This document shows positions 45,274-54,277 of a stretch of 64,000 bases of DNA, one piece after another. The DNA comes from Deltaproteobacteria bacterium. GTDB taxonomy: Bacteria; Desulfobacterota; Syntrophia; Syntrophales; UBA5619. Each line of letters starts with the position of its first letter. The stretch's first letter is position 1. The stretch covers positions 30,596 through 94,595 of the forward strand of contig JAJFTY010000083.1 in assembly GCA_021372695.1 (NCBI GenBank). The letters are read 5' to 3'. The position numbers were made by a program, and so were the translations under genes. Under the pieces are notes generated by a model. It did no database searches. It had not been told where the DNA came from and worked only from the letters and a program-made list of their open reading frames with translations.

Positions 45274-46320
45274 ATGAGGATGGATAGATTTGTGGTGGCT
45301 TCCCTGCGTCAGGGGGCGGGCAAGACGAGCGTCATCATCGGCATCGCCAAAGCCTTGAACCGAAAGATGGGCTATATCAAACCCTTCGGCGAACGGTTCC
45401 TCTACCGCAAGAAGAGACTTTGGGATTACGATGCCGCACTGATCACGAATATCTTCCACCTGGATGATCACCCCGAGGAGATGAGCATCGGGTTTCATCA
45501 CTCCAAGCTCCTCTACATGCTCGATGAAGAGACCACGCGCGAAAAGCTTAACGAACTGGTGAGCAGTACCGGAAACGGCAAGGAGATCTTTTTCGCCGAA
45601 TGCGGTAAGGACTTGACCTACGGCGTATCCATTCATCTCGATGCGCTTTCGGTCGCCCGGGAGCTGGACGCAGAACTGATCGTGGTGGCAAGTGGCGACG
45701 ATGACACCATTCTCGACGATGTCATGTTTTTCACGAAATACATCCACAAGGCGGGCGTGCGCTGCAAGGGAATCATCATCAACAAGGTCGCCAACGCCGA
45801 TGACTTCCGTGACACCCGCCTTCCGAGAATTCAGCAGCAGGGCGTCGAAGTCCTTGGCATCATCCCCTACTACAGGGAACTGCCCTATTTCTCGCTGGCT
45901 TATCTTGCTGACCGGCTCTTCGCCAAGGTCATCACCGGCGAAGAAAACATGAACCAGACCGTCAAGAACGTCTTCATCGGTTCGATGTCCGTCGGTGCGG
46001 CCCTGACGAATCCGCTCTTTCAGGAGGTCAGCAAGGTCGTCATCACCAGCGGCGACCGGATCGACATGATCAGCGCGGCTCTCGAAAGCAAGGCGACCGC
46101 CGTGGTCCTGACCAACAATGTTTTCCCGCCGTCCGATCTTATCGCAAAGGCTGCCGGGACGGGGACTCCCGTCCTGCTCGTTGCTGCGGACACCTACGAG
46201 ATCGCACGACAGATCGAAGGAATGGAATCCCTGCCGACCAAGGATGATGCGGGGAAGATCTCATTGATCGAACAGATGGTTCGTACCCATGTCAATCTGC
46301 GGGCCTTCAGCCACCCTTGA
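45274..46320 (+). CDS. P-loop (BioD-like) protein with DRTGG domain, like the Pta regulatory module
   Basis: This 348-residue protein has an N-terminal dethiobiotin-synthetase-like P-loop domain (VASLRQGAGKTSVIIGIAKAL; GIIINKVANADDF; LGIIPYYRELPYF) and, from about residue 230, a DRTGG domain (FIGSMSVGAALTNPLF; VVITSGDRIDMISAALE; AVVLTNNVFPPSDLIAKA). This pair forms the regulatory N-terminus of long phosphotransacetylases; here it stands alone without the transacetylase part. The final motif reads SGDRIDM, not DRTGG itself. ATG 45274 follows AAGGGG; ATG 45280 is possible. It is 44 nt downstream of the CoA-transferase/GNAT gene and 7 nt upstream of the mutase gene. Confidence 0.85.
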   Translation: MRMDRFVVASLRQGAGKTSVIIGIAKALNRKMGYIKPFGERFLYRKKRLWDYDAALITNIFHLDDHPEEMSIGFHHSKLLYMLDEETTREKLNELVSSTGNGKEIFFAECGKDLTYGVSIHLDALSVARELDAELIVVASGDDDTILDDVMFFTKYIHKAGVRCKGIIINKVANADDFRDTRLPRIQQQGVEVLGIIPYYRELPYFSLAYLADRLFAKVITGEENMNQTVKNVFIGSMSVGAALTNPLFQEVSKVVITSGDRIDMISAALESKATAVVLTNNVFPPSDLIAKAAGTGTPVLLVAADTYEIARQIEGMESLPTKDDAGKISLIEQMVRTHVNLRAFSHP

Positions 46321-46327
46321 GGGAAAC

Positions 46328-47683
46328 ATGAACCCGGAGGTGTTCCGCGAATATGACGTCCGGGGGGTCGTCGACAGGGACCTGACGCCCGATTTTGCCT
46401 ACCTTCTGGGAAGGGCGATCGGGACCTACGCCTTCCGTCACGGCGGCCGGAAAATGGCCTCGGGCCGGGATTGCCGACTCAGTTCCAAAGACTATCAGGA
46501 TGCGGTTTGCCGCGGAATCCTCTCCTCGGGGATCGATGTGGTCGATATCGGTCTCGCCGCCACCCCCATGCTCTATTTTGCGATCCGTCATTTCGAAATG
46601 GACGGCGGCGTTATGGTCACCGGAAGTCATAACCCCTCAAATTTCAACGGATTCAAAATATGCATCGGTCCCGAGACGATCTATGGAGAGGAGATCCAGA
46701 ACCTCAGAAAGATGATCGAGGAAGGCGACTTTATCGACGGCAAGGGAAGCCGTTCCTGCCGCGAAATTGAAGAGACCTATCGCGACCACCTCTATGCGAA
46801 CGTGAAGGTCAAGCCCGGAAAACGAATCGTCGTTGACGGGGGCAACGGTGTGGGATGCTTCTTCGCCCTCCCCCTTCTTCAGCGCTACGGCTGCCGCGTG
46901 ACCGACATTTACTGCGAACCCGACGGTCGTTTTCCCAATCACCATCCCGATCCAACCATACCGGATAATCTGCGGGAATTGACCCGGCTCGTTCTTGAGA
47001 AGCAGGCTGATGTCGGCATCGCCTATGACGGTGACGCAGACCGGATCGGGGTCATCACCGATCATGGAGAAGTGCTCTGGGGCGATGAACTTTTGCTGCT
47101 TTTCTCCCGCCACATTCTGAAATCAAACCCCGGGGCGACCATCATCGGAGACGTCAAATGCTCGCAGAAGCTCTTTGACGACATCGCCATGAACGGCGGA
47201 CGGGCGATCATGTGGAAGGCGGGACACTCGCTGATCAAGGGAAAGTTGAAAGAAGAGAAGGCCCTTCTCGCCGGAGAGATGAGCGGCCATATTTTCTTCG
47301 CTGACCGCTATTTCGGGTACGATGACGCCATTTACGCCTCCCTCCGCCTGCTGGAAATTCTCTCCGAGTCCGACAAGAAACTGAGCAACCTTCTCGCCGA
47401 TATTCCCCGGACGTTCAACACCCCCGAAATCCGCATCGATTGCCCCGACCGGATCAAGGTCGGCGTGGTGTCAGCCGTTCGGGAACACTACCGGAAGAAC
47501 CACAAGATGATCGATATCGACGGTGTACGCGTCACGTTCGACGACGGCTGGGGTCTCCTCAGGGCCTCCAACACCCAGCCCGTTCTTGTTCTCCGCTTCG
47601 AGGCGTCTACGCCTGACCGCCTGGCTCAAATCCGCATGGAGATGGAATCCGTACTGGACGGTATTTTGAAATCAATGCCGTGA
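46328..47683 (+). CDS. Phosphomannomutase/phosphoglucomutase
   Basis: This 451-residue alpha-D-phosphohexomutase begins with FREYDVRGVVDRDLTPDF, carries the phosphoserine Ser100 in VMVTGSHNPSNFNGFK, the magnesium loop IAYDGDADRIGVI, the sugar loop GEMSGHIFF and the phosphate loop RASNTQPVLVLRFEA. Members supply mannose 1-phosphate or glucose 1-phosphate for polysaccharide and LPS. ATG 46328 follows GAGGG closely. It is part of the run CoA-transferase/GNAT - DRTGG - mutase - coiled-coil protein. Confidence 0.93.
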   Translation: MNPEVFREYDVRGVVDRDLTPDFAYLLGRAIGTYAFRHGGRKMASGRDCRLSSKDYQDAVCRGILSSGIDVVDIGLAATPMLYFAIRHFEMDGGVMVTGSHNPSNFNGFKICIGPETIYGEEIQNLRKMIEEGDFIDGKGSRSCREIEETYRDHLYANVKVKPGKRIVVDGGNGVGCFFALPLLQRYGCRVTDIYCEPDGRFPNHHPDPTIPDNLRELTRLVLEKQADVGIAYDGDADRIGVITDHGEVLWGDELLLLFSRHILKSNPGATIIGDVKCSQKLFDDIAMNGGRAIMWKAGHSLIKGKLKEEKALLAGEMSGHIFFADRYFGYDDAIYASLRLLEILSESDKKLSNLLADIPRTFNTPEIRIDCPDRIKVGVVSAVREHYRKNHKMIDIDGVRVTFDDGWGLLRASNTQPVLVLRFEASTPDRLAQIRMEMESVLDGILKSMP

Positions 47684-47742
47684 TTTCCGGGGGACGCTGC
47701 CCATTGTCGCAGATCCTTTTTTTCAGCATGAGGTCCAATCCA

Positions 47743-49905
47743 ATGATGCCCTTCAGAAAAGTGAAGCTCCCGGCCCGCGGGGCGGCTCTTCCCGGTAAGG
47801 AATCTGACGGTTTTACATCGCGCCCCGTTTACCCGCCCGCAAAGCGGCGCTTGCGGGTTGCGCACCCGGTCATGGTGGTGATGGCCTTTCTTGCGTTTGC
47901 ATCTCTGGCCTATTCCGCAGCACCGATCAGTAAATGGGTCTCCCTCGATTCGGACTTGAAGGATCGGATCAGGCGCATCATCCAGTCCGAGGTCGAGAAC
48001 CGCGACGCCTTCTCAGCGCAGGAGGACGAAATCCTCAATACCCGGATCGTGGAAGAGGAAAGGCAGAAGGAGAACGCCGCCTACAAGGGCGCCATTGATT
48101 CGGCCAACCGGGAGTTTGCCCGTTCCAGGAAGCGTCGCGACGATCTCACCGCCCAATACCAGGCGGCCGCATACGACTTCGAAGAGTTTCAAAAGAATGT
48201 CAAGACGATGCGGAGCGGCATCGAAAACATCGGCAATCAGATTGCCCGATACGAGCAGGATATCAGGATCCAGCAGGATTCCTTGAAAAAATGGCTGCAG
48301 ACGGAAAAACAGGGCGAAGCCATGGTGGCGGTCATCTACACCCGCGGCTTCAAGGACAAGGAGCATGACCTCGAGAGCCTCGCGGATCAGGCATCCGCCA
48401 CCCTCATGGCCCAGCATATGGGGACCTATATCCAATCCTTCAGCCGGGTGATCGACAATGTGCTCGCCATGGATTTCATCCGGGCCATCGAAGAGGGAAC
48501 GGCGAAGTGGAATCAAGAGGAGCCTCTCCGGATCCAGCTTGAAAAGGGAAACCGCGGAACGACCTATCTGAGGATCAAACGTTACGAGCTCTACCCCTTC
48601 CAGGCCCCGAAAGCCGGAAAGAGCCGCCCGTCGGCGGAGGCCCGCAAGCTGAAAGCCACGGTGCTGACCTCGGCCCAGGATCTGCAGAACTTTCTTTCGC
48701 AAAACCAGTACCCGCCCGGGAACTATGAGCTGCGCCGGGCGGGGACGATGATCCTTGAGACCGCCCAGAACAACTCTCAGGCCGAGGAGGGGCTGCGGGA
48801 GCAGGTGCAATCCTTCCGCGAAAGGATCATGGCCCTCCAGGAGAAGATTGGCGCGGCCCGCGCCGACCGCGAGCCGCAACTGTCGCAGCTTCCGAAGAAA
48901 GAGGCCCAATTGAACAAGATGCTGGCCGACCTCGATCTTCTGAAGGGCCGAAAAGACAGCGCCGAGAAGGCCCTTCATGATTCGCAGACGGTCCTCCACG
49001 AGATCAAGCGAACCCACGAAGCGATCGTCATCAAGACCGCTCTCGCCACGACCCGCGGATCCCAGACCCCCGCCGAGGCTTCGGCCGAGGCGGTCATCGA
49101 CAAGCTCGAAGAGGTCCGCAATGACGCCCGGACGCAGCACTCAACGTCCACGACCGATGTGATGAATTTCCAGGTCGTCGGCGAAACGTCGAATCAAGCC
49201 GTAACGGAGGCCAGGATCATTGGCGTCCGCCTGATCTCTCTCATCAACCAGGGCGATAGTGTGCTGGTCAAGATGGCCTTTCGCGTCCGTACGGAATTGG
49301 GGGAAAGAAGACAGGAACCGCCGCAGAGTGCGATCGCCGCGAAACCTGCACCAAAACCGGCCCCGGCGAAACAGTTGGCCACCATCGAGCCGTCGCCGGC
49401 ACCTCCGCGGATCTCCGAAGAGAAGGCCCCTGCACCGGAACCGGCAAAACCGGCGCCGCCCAAGAGAAGCGCCGCCGCCATCGCCTCCGCCGAAACCGAC
49501 GCTTTTCTCTTCGAATTGACGTCGGTGAAGATGGCAGGCGGAGAGCTCACCCTCCTGATCGACGCCACCAACAAGACGGATGGCGCAAAGAATCTGGCGC
49601 TGTACGATCAGTCATCGCGCTACACAAGGTCCACCCTGATCGATGAGGCCGGTAAAACCCATGAAGTCAAGCAGGTCAACCTCTGGCAGGGCGATCGAAA
49701 GACCACCGCATCCGAAGCCCATCGAGGGATTCCCGTGGAGAGCAATCAGCAGGTGACCGTGGAGATGATCTTCAGGGAGATCCCCCCTGCCACCCAGGTG
49801 ATCAAGCTGCTGAACCTCCACCCCTATACGGCGACCCGTGTGGTCTGGGTGTTCAAATGGAATGAATCAGATGCCCCGTTCAAGAATATCCGTATCCGGA
49901 GGTAA
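47743..49905 (+). CDS. Large exported coiled-coil protein, function unknown
   Basis: I do not recognise a family. The protein (about 720 residues) has one hydrophobic segment (HPVMVVMAFLAFASLAYSAAP) after about 45 basic residues, so it is anchored or exported. Two long alpha-helical, coiled-coil stretches follow (about 80-200 and 345-440; ANREFARSRKRRDDLTAQY, LREQVQSFRERIMALQEKIG). Next come a globular middle (STTDVMNFQVVGETSNQAV), a Pro/Ala/Lys-rich linker (PAPKPAPAKQ repeated) and a C-terminal beta domain (FLFELTSVKMAGGELTLLI to VVWVFKWNES). ATG 47743 has GAGG at 9 nt; the frame is open upstream to GTG 47680, which would overlap the mutase stop. It may be a periplasmic scaffold. Confidence 0.75.
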   Translation: MMPFRKVKLPARGAALPGKESDGFTSRPVYPPAKRRLRVAHPVMVVMAFLAFASLAYSAAPISKWVSLDSDLKDRIRRIIQSEVENRDAFSAQEDEILNTRIVEEERQKENAAYKGAIDSANREFARSRKRRDDLTAQYQAAAYDFEEFQKNVKTMRSGIENIGNQIARYEQDIRIQQDSLKKWLQTEKQGEAMVAVIYTRGFKDKEHDLESLADQASATLMAQHMGTYIQSFSRVIDNVLAMDFIRAIEEGTAKWNQEEPLRIQLEKGNRGTTYLRIKRYELYPFQAPKAGKSRPSAEARKLKATVLTSAQDLQNFLSQNQYPPGNYELRRAGTMILETAQNNSQAEEGLREQVQSFRERIMALQEKIGAARADREPQLSQLPKKEAQLNKMLADLDLLKGRKDSAEKALHDSQTVLHEIKRTHEAIVIKTALATTRGSQTPAEASAEAVIDKLEEVRNDARTQHSTSTTDVMNFQVVGETSNQAVTEARIIGVRLISLINQGDSVLVKMAFRVRTELGERRQEPPQSAIAAKPAPKPAPAKQLATIEPSPAPPRISEEKAPAPEPAKPAPPKRSAAAIASAETDAFLFELTSVKMAGGELTLLIDATNKTDGAKNLALYDQSSRYTRSTLIDEAGKTHEVKQVNLWQGDRKTTASEAHRGIPVESNQQVTVEMIFREIPPATQVIKLLNLHPYTATRVVWVFKWNESDAPFKNIRIRR

Positions 49906-49974
49906 TCGTCTCCATTGGGTATTCTTTCCGCTTTTGCAGACCGGACCCGTCACCGTTGAAGGATCAGCTGATTC

Positions 49975-51417
49975 TTGAAGAAACACCGATCTAGACTGAA
50001 GCCGCCCGTCCAAAGGGCGAGGCTCCCCGTCCGGGAAATCTGTCTTTTTCTATCGCGGCCCCTATCCCGGCCTCCACGGCGCGGCCTACGGTTTGCACTC
50101 CCGGTCACCGCCTTGCTGGTGCTCGCCCTGTTGTCGATGACGGGCATGTGTTGGGGCGGTGAGAACCCTGCAACAGACGGATTTCGCGTTCTGGCGCGAG
50201 TGGAGGTCTCCGGCTCCCTTTCGGATATCGGCCTACCTGTTTACGCCGACTTTCTCGACAGCCAGGGGAATTATTACGCGCTCACCATCGCGGCACGGGA
50301 GCAGCTGCAGTCGGCCGGGGTCTCCTTCCGCGTGATCGACGACTATCTTCCCGGGAACCGTTACCTGATCGGCCGAGAACGCCGCCCCGGCGCACGGTCA
50401 CGGGTGGAGCGGGAGGCCCGGGTGCTCTATGACGACGGCCTCCGGATTATCGTCAGGAGCGAACCCGGCATCGCCGATGGCCTTTCTGAGATGGGATTTG
50501 CCCTGAAGCTGATCAGCGAAACACCCGTCGTTCTGGTTCCGGCTGCGCGCGAGCCCCCAGCGAGGGCACCGATGGCATTCGGATTCACCCCCGATCCTCT
50601 CGTGAGCCGGATGATCGGAGCCGTGAGCCAGGACACGGTCCTTTCCTACATATCCGGGTTGAGCGGAACGAATCCGGTAGCCGTCGGGGGCACGTCTTAC
50701 ACCATCTCCACACGGTCAACGGCCTCCGGCCAACCTCTGCAAAAAGCCACCCAGTACGTCTTTGAGCAGCTTCAGGCCACGGGCCTGACCGCCTCGTTCG
50801 AGAATTGGACCTACGGTTCTTACGCGCAACGCAATGTGGTTGGTGAACTCACGGGGGTTGCTCTGCCTGCTGAGGTCGTTCTCTTGACGGCTCATCTGGA
50901 CGACATGCCGGCATCGGGGGCGGCGTCCGGCGCGGACGACAACGCCAGCGGCTGTGCCGCGCTTTTGGCAGCCGCTGACATCATGAGCCGATATCGCTTC
51001 GAGCGGACCATCCGTTTCGTATTTTTCACCGGTGAGGAGCAGGGATTGCTCGGCAGTGCCAGGTATGCGGAAGCGGCGGCGGCTGCCGGCGATGCCATTG
51101 TCGCCGTTCTCAATCTGGACATGATCGCCTACAGTCTGGCGGCACCTCTGCAACGTCTTCATACGCGGGTTCCGGGCAACCCCGGATATGCCGCCGATCA
51201 TGCCCTGGCCGATGCGTTCGTCGACGTGATCAATGGCTACAGGATGACCGGAGACCTCCAGGCCTTGATCACTGCCGACGGCGAATGGGCGAGCGATCAT
51301 TCTTCTTTCTGGGACAGGGGGTTCGCTGCGATCCTGGTCATCGAAGACGATTACGATGACTTCAATCCTTACTATCACAGCGCCGCGGATCAGATGCCAC
51401 ACCTCAATCCTGCCTAA
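49975..51417 (+). CDS. Secreted M28 zinc aminopeptidase, cut short by an in-frame TAA
   Basis: The 480-residue product has a signal segment (ALPVTALLVLALLSMTGMCWG), a propeptide-like domain and an M28 metallopeptidase domain. The zinc ligands and catalytic Glu are in place: His in LLTAHLDDMP, Asp in ASGADDNASG, Glu-Glu in FFTGEEQGLLGS, Asp in LNLDMIAYS, His in YYHSAADQMPHLN. The TAA at 51415-51417 follows HLNPA, in the middle of the last helix of the domain; the same frame continues for 163 codons with VTAHLKASLGTAAHLAL, the expected helix. A single change from a Tyr codon (TAC or TAT) would explain it. The start is TTG 49975, with only a distant AAGG. Whether the shortened enzyme is active is unknown. 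Confidence 0.78.
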   Translation: MKKHRSRLKPPVQRARLPVREICLFLSRPLSRPPRRGLRFALPVTALLVLALLSMTGMCWGGENPATDGFRVLARVEVSGSLSDIGLPVYADFLDSQGNYYALTIAAREQLQSAGVSFRVIDDYLPGNRYLIGRERRPGARSRVEREARVLYDDGLRIIVRSEPGIADGLSEMGFALKLISETPVVLVPAAREPPARAPMAFGFTPDPLVSRMIGAVSQDTVLSYISGLSGTNPVAVGGTSYTISTRSTASGQPLQKATQYVFEQLQATGLTASFENWTYGSYAQRNVVGELTGVALPAEVVLLTAHLDDMPASGAASGADDNASGCAALLAAADIMSRYRFERTIRFVFFTGEEQGLLGSARYAEAAAAAGDAIVAVLNLDMIAYSLAAPLQRLHTRVPGNPGYAADHALADAFVDVINGYRMTGDLQALITADGEWASDHSSFWDRGFAAILVIEDDYDDFNPYYHSAADQMPHLNPA

Positions 51418-51906
51418 GTCACCGCTCACCTGAAGGCATCGCTCGGCACTGCCGCGCACCTCGCACTCCCTCTTGAGGAGGCGCCCGGAACGATCGTGAT
51501 CGATCCCGATCTCGATGCCCCCTGGACGTTGACGGGGGCCGGCGTCTTTCATTTGAGCGGTCGCGGTGATGTCACGATCGGCCATCGGGCCGCGGGCGGT
51601 TACACCATCGCGTGGGGGGAGATGGCCTGCTACGACAACCCGGCGCAGGAGAGCAGGAGCCTGCCCGCAGGCGGCAGCATCCATTTTGTGGGAACCTATT
51701 CCCGAACGGTACTGATGGGCGATCTGAACCATAGCGGCGGGGTGACCACCGCCGACGGCATCCTGGCTCTGAAAGCCCTGTCCGGAGGGGAGATCGACGG
51801 CGTTGGCCAGGGTGAACTGGATTCATGCATCGACGTCAACGGCGACCGCAGGGTCGGTTCCGTCGAGGCGGTCTACATTCTGCAGAAGGCGGCAGAGATG
51901 AGATAA
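51418..51906 (+). pseudogene. Detached C-terminal part of the M28 peptidase with dockerin-like module
   Basis: This stretch is in the same frame as the peptidase gene and has no good start of its own for the first 26 codons. It begins with the end of the M28 domain (VTAHLKASLGTAAHLAL), continues with a small beta domain (DAPWTLTGAGVFHLSGRGD) and ends with two calcium-binding repeats of dockerin I type: MGDLNHSGGVTTADGILALK and DVNGDRRVGSVEAVYILQKA. The stop is TAA at 51904-51906. It is either a remnant after a nonsense mutation or, less likely, reached by read-through. A sequencing error at 51417 is also possible. Confidence 0.75.
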
Positions 51907-51989
51907 ACTGCGCAATCAACCCCGCTGTACGCGGTCCTGGATCTATTCACTTCAAGCACGCCCGATCGCAGAATGCATGAAAGCCGCAG

Positions 51990-53384
51990 CTAGTAGTGAA
52001 CGGGGCTCAATTCACAGTGACTCTTCCTTCTTTGCTCGACCAGTTCATCCAGGTCATGCCGCCTGACCCAGAGTGATCTCTCCGCAAATTCCGGATCTTT
52101 GTGGCCATACGTTTCAATGATGAACTGGATGGCGTCCTCGGCACTCCGGATATGCATCGCGATCGCGTCGCATTTGTCCAACCCCCACCGCGCGGCAACC
52201 GAGGCTTCGGGATCCGAAGAGAACCACCTCGCATTCTCCAGTGAATGCTTCACGGTAATGCGACGGTCGGGAGAGATCTGAAGAGGAATTCGGTCCGCTT
52301 CTTCCAGAACCGATTCCCGGTCGATCCGGCTTTGTTTCAGGATATCTTCCAGGTGGGAAATCGCCACGATCAGAGACTCATCCCGGCCGGGCGTGCTGTA
52401 AATCTCCCACAATACCGAACCTTCGGGGCAATGCCCCCTCGGGCACTTGCTCTGACCGTCAAGAACGATGGGGATCCTTTCCTTCAGCCGTCGCGACAGA
52501 ACCTCCAGTATCCGGTGGACTCTTTCCCGCGGATCATAGATCTTCGGGTCAATCCTCCCGGCCACCGCGTCGATATAGTCGGCATAGCCTTCATGGAAAG
52601 CCGGAAAATACTGTTCCTCCGAGTAATAGGGATGTTCCCGTACAGGCAGATACTCCCATCGCCCGTTTCTTTCGGTCGGCCATCGAAATTGGACCAGTCC
52701 CGAATAGGACTGAGGCTCAGGGTCCGGCGAATTGAAATCCTTGAATCTCAGCTTCTGCACGCGGCACGGTAATGTCGCTTCGGCGGTTTGGATCGGATGT
52801 GCCGCGCTTCCGTCCAGGACAATGCTTCGGACGATGCCGGAATGGGATTCGGTGGTGTAAAAGGCGGTTCCCGCCTGGACGGCGTCGGCGTCCACCTTGA
52901 CAGGATAGACGTCGGCGGGCAGTGTCCTCGTCCAGGTTTTCGCAAGCATGAACAGAAGTGCGGCCCGAAACCGACGGTCGCGGTTCCACGGCTCGTTCGT
53001 GCGGAGATGACCCCAATCCGTCGACCAGTGTCCCGTCAACCGTTTGTCTACCGTTGTAGCCGCCGCCGGCAAGTGTGAGATACGGGCATAGATCCAGCGA
53101 GCGGCGTACACGACATCGGCGCAGTCGACGGGAATCCGGTTACGGATGAAGAAATCTTCCGTGATGTTCGCCTCGACCCACTTTGCGTATTTTTTCTCCT
53201 CCTGAACCGTCCAGCGCCGCCCGCCCACCTTCCAGATCTGCCGGTCGGATTCCGAGCTCCCGTCGGCAAAGAGGCTTGCCGGCCAGATCAAGAAAATTGT
53301 GAGAACAACCCCCCACACCAGGGTGCGAACGCACCGCGTCTGATGAGCGTCCCCCATTGCCTCCATGACGGTCGAGAGCTTCAT
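51990..53384 (-). CDS. Exported protein of unknown function, possible Cys/His hydrolase
   Basis: The protein (464 residues from ATG 53384) has a signal segment (LVWGVVLTIFLIWPASLFA). It then has RWTVQEEKKYAKWVEANITE, a conserved-looking PVDCADVVYAARWIY with Cys88, and FYTTESHSGIVRSI with His181. The DCAD and SHSGIV blocks are at the spacing and in the style of NlpC/P60-like cysteine peptidases, but I cannot place the protein in a family with certainty. The second half is rich in charged residues and includes CPRGHCPEGSVLW. The frame is open upstream to 53633 through the tRNA-Pro region, which is not coding. It is the last gene on this strand and may be read from the tRNA-Pro transcript or from its own weak promoter. 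Confidence 0.7.
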   Translation of the reverse strand: MKLSTVMEAMGDAHQTRCVRTLVWGVVLTIFLIWPASLFADGSSESDRQIWKVGGRRWTVQEEKKYAKWVEANITEDFFIRNRIPVDCADVVYAARWIYARISHLPAAATTVDKRLTGHWSTDWGHLRTNEPWNRDRRFRAALLFMLAKTWTRTLPADVYPVKVDADAVQAGTAFYTTESHSGIVRSIVLDGSAAHPIQTAEATLPCRVQKLRFKDFNSPDPEPQSYSGLVQFRWPTERNGRWEYLPVREHPYYSEEQYFPAFHEGYADYIDAVAGRIDPKIYDPRERVHRILEVLSRRLKERIPIVLDGQSKCPRGHCPEGSVLWEIYSTPGRDESLIVAISHLEDILKQSRIDRESVLEEADRIPLQISPDRRITVKHSLENARWFSSDPEASVAARWGLDKCDAIAMHIRSAEDAIQFIIETYGHKDPEFAERSLWVRRHDLDELVEQRRKSHCELSPVHY

Positions 53385-53589
53385 CTCGAAATCCGACCCA
53401 AAACACCCGTTCACACGACTCGTACGGTACTCGTTCCCGGCGGCCGTGCAGAAACCGCGAATGGTATCAGGATGCCCTGCAAAAGCGTCTGATTCAATGG
53501 GAACAAAATGGGTGGGATTTGGTAGGGCGAATGGTCGCGCGACCAAGTCGTCGTTGTGAGAAATCCGGCTTTTCCGTGAATAACAAATA

Positions 53590-53666
53590 TGGTCGGGGCG
53601 GCAGGATTTGAACCTGCGACATCCTGCTCCCAAAGCAGGCGCGCTACCGGGCTGCGCTACGCCCCG
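53590..53666 (-). tRNA. tRNA-Pro (TGG), 5' end overlapping rdgB
   Basis: A 77-nt cloverleaf with acceptor CGGGGCG/CGCCCCG, anticodon loop TTTGGGA giving TGG, T-arm GGTTCAAATCC and encoded CCA (53592-53590). Its first ten bases, CGGGGCGTAG, also encode the last residues and the TAG stop of rdgB, so the two overlap. It must be cut from the amiC-rdgB transcript unless it has a promoter inside rdgB. Confidence 0.96.
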
Positions 53667-54277
53667 ATTTTGTCACTTTTCAGGAGGCTCTCCCTGAGCC
53701 TTGCAAAGGCCTGAGCCCGATGGCTCGATCTGTTCTTGACCCCAGGCGGGAGTTGGGCCACGGTCACTCCCTCTTCCGGTAGGAAAAAGACCGGATCATA
53801 CCCGAATCCACCCTCACCCGCCGGCTCTTCCGCAATCATCCCTTCCCACCTTCCTTCGAAGGTTTCGAAGTTCCCGCCGGGACGATAGAGGACCAGAACG
53901 CATCGGAAAGCCGCTCTTCTTCTTTCCGACGGAAAGTCCCTCATGTCATCCAGAAGCTTCCGGATATTCTTCCGATCATCCGCATCCTGGCCGGCATATC
54001 GCGCGGAGTAGATTCCCGGGGCGCCGGCCAAGGCATCCACCTCCAACCCCGAGTCATCTGCCAGCGCAATCTCCCCGGTCGCTTCCGCCACGACCCTTGC
54101 CTTCTTCAGAGCATTCTCCTGGAAGCTGGATCCATCCTCGGTAATCTCCGGGACGCCGGGACAATCGTTCAGCGAGAGGATTTCGACGCCAGACTCCGCG
54201 AACATGGCGTGAATCTCTCTGATCTTTCCGGCGTTCCGGGATGCCAGGACGATTCTCACGATACCGGCCCCTTTCAC
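53657..54277 (-). CDS. rdgB: XTP/dITP diphosphatase (HAM1 family)
   Basis: RdgB removes non-canonical purine triphosphates (ITP, XTP, dITP). The 206 residues show [45 protein letters not shown] and [13 protein letters not shown], all family blocks. The start is GTG 54277, overlapping the amiC stop (GTGA); GTG 54259, with AGGGG 8 nt before it, is an equally good choice and would make a 200-residue protein. The stop codon TAG (53659-53657) is inside tRNA-Pro. Confidence 0.95.
   Translation of the reverse strand: MKGAGIVRIVLASRNAGKIREIHAMFAESGVEILSLNDCPGVPEITEDGSSFQENALKKARVVAEATGEIALADDSGLEVDALAGAPGIYSARYAGQDADDRKNIRKLLDDMRDFPSERRRAAFRCVLVLYRPGGNFETFEGRWEGMIAEEPAGEGGFGYDPVFFLPEEGVTVAQLPPGVKNRSSHRAQAFARLRESLLKSDKIGA

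Noticed and set aside
48013..49140. 375-codon open frame on the minus strand
   Set aside because: It has a leucine/glycine/arginine-rich sequence that mirrors the coiled-coil gene; no start signal or domain is visible.
51415..51417. Recoding of the internal stop as selenocysteine or pyrrolysine
   Set aside because: The codon is TAA; selenocysteine uses TGA and pyrrolysine TAG, and the family expects Tyr at this position.
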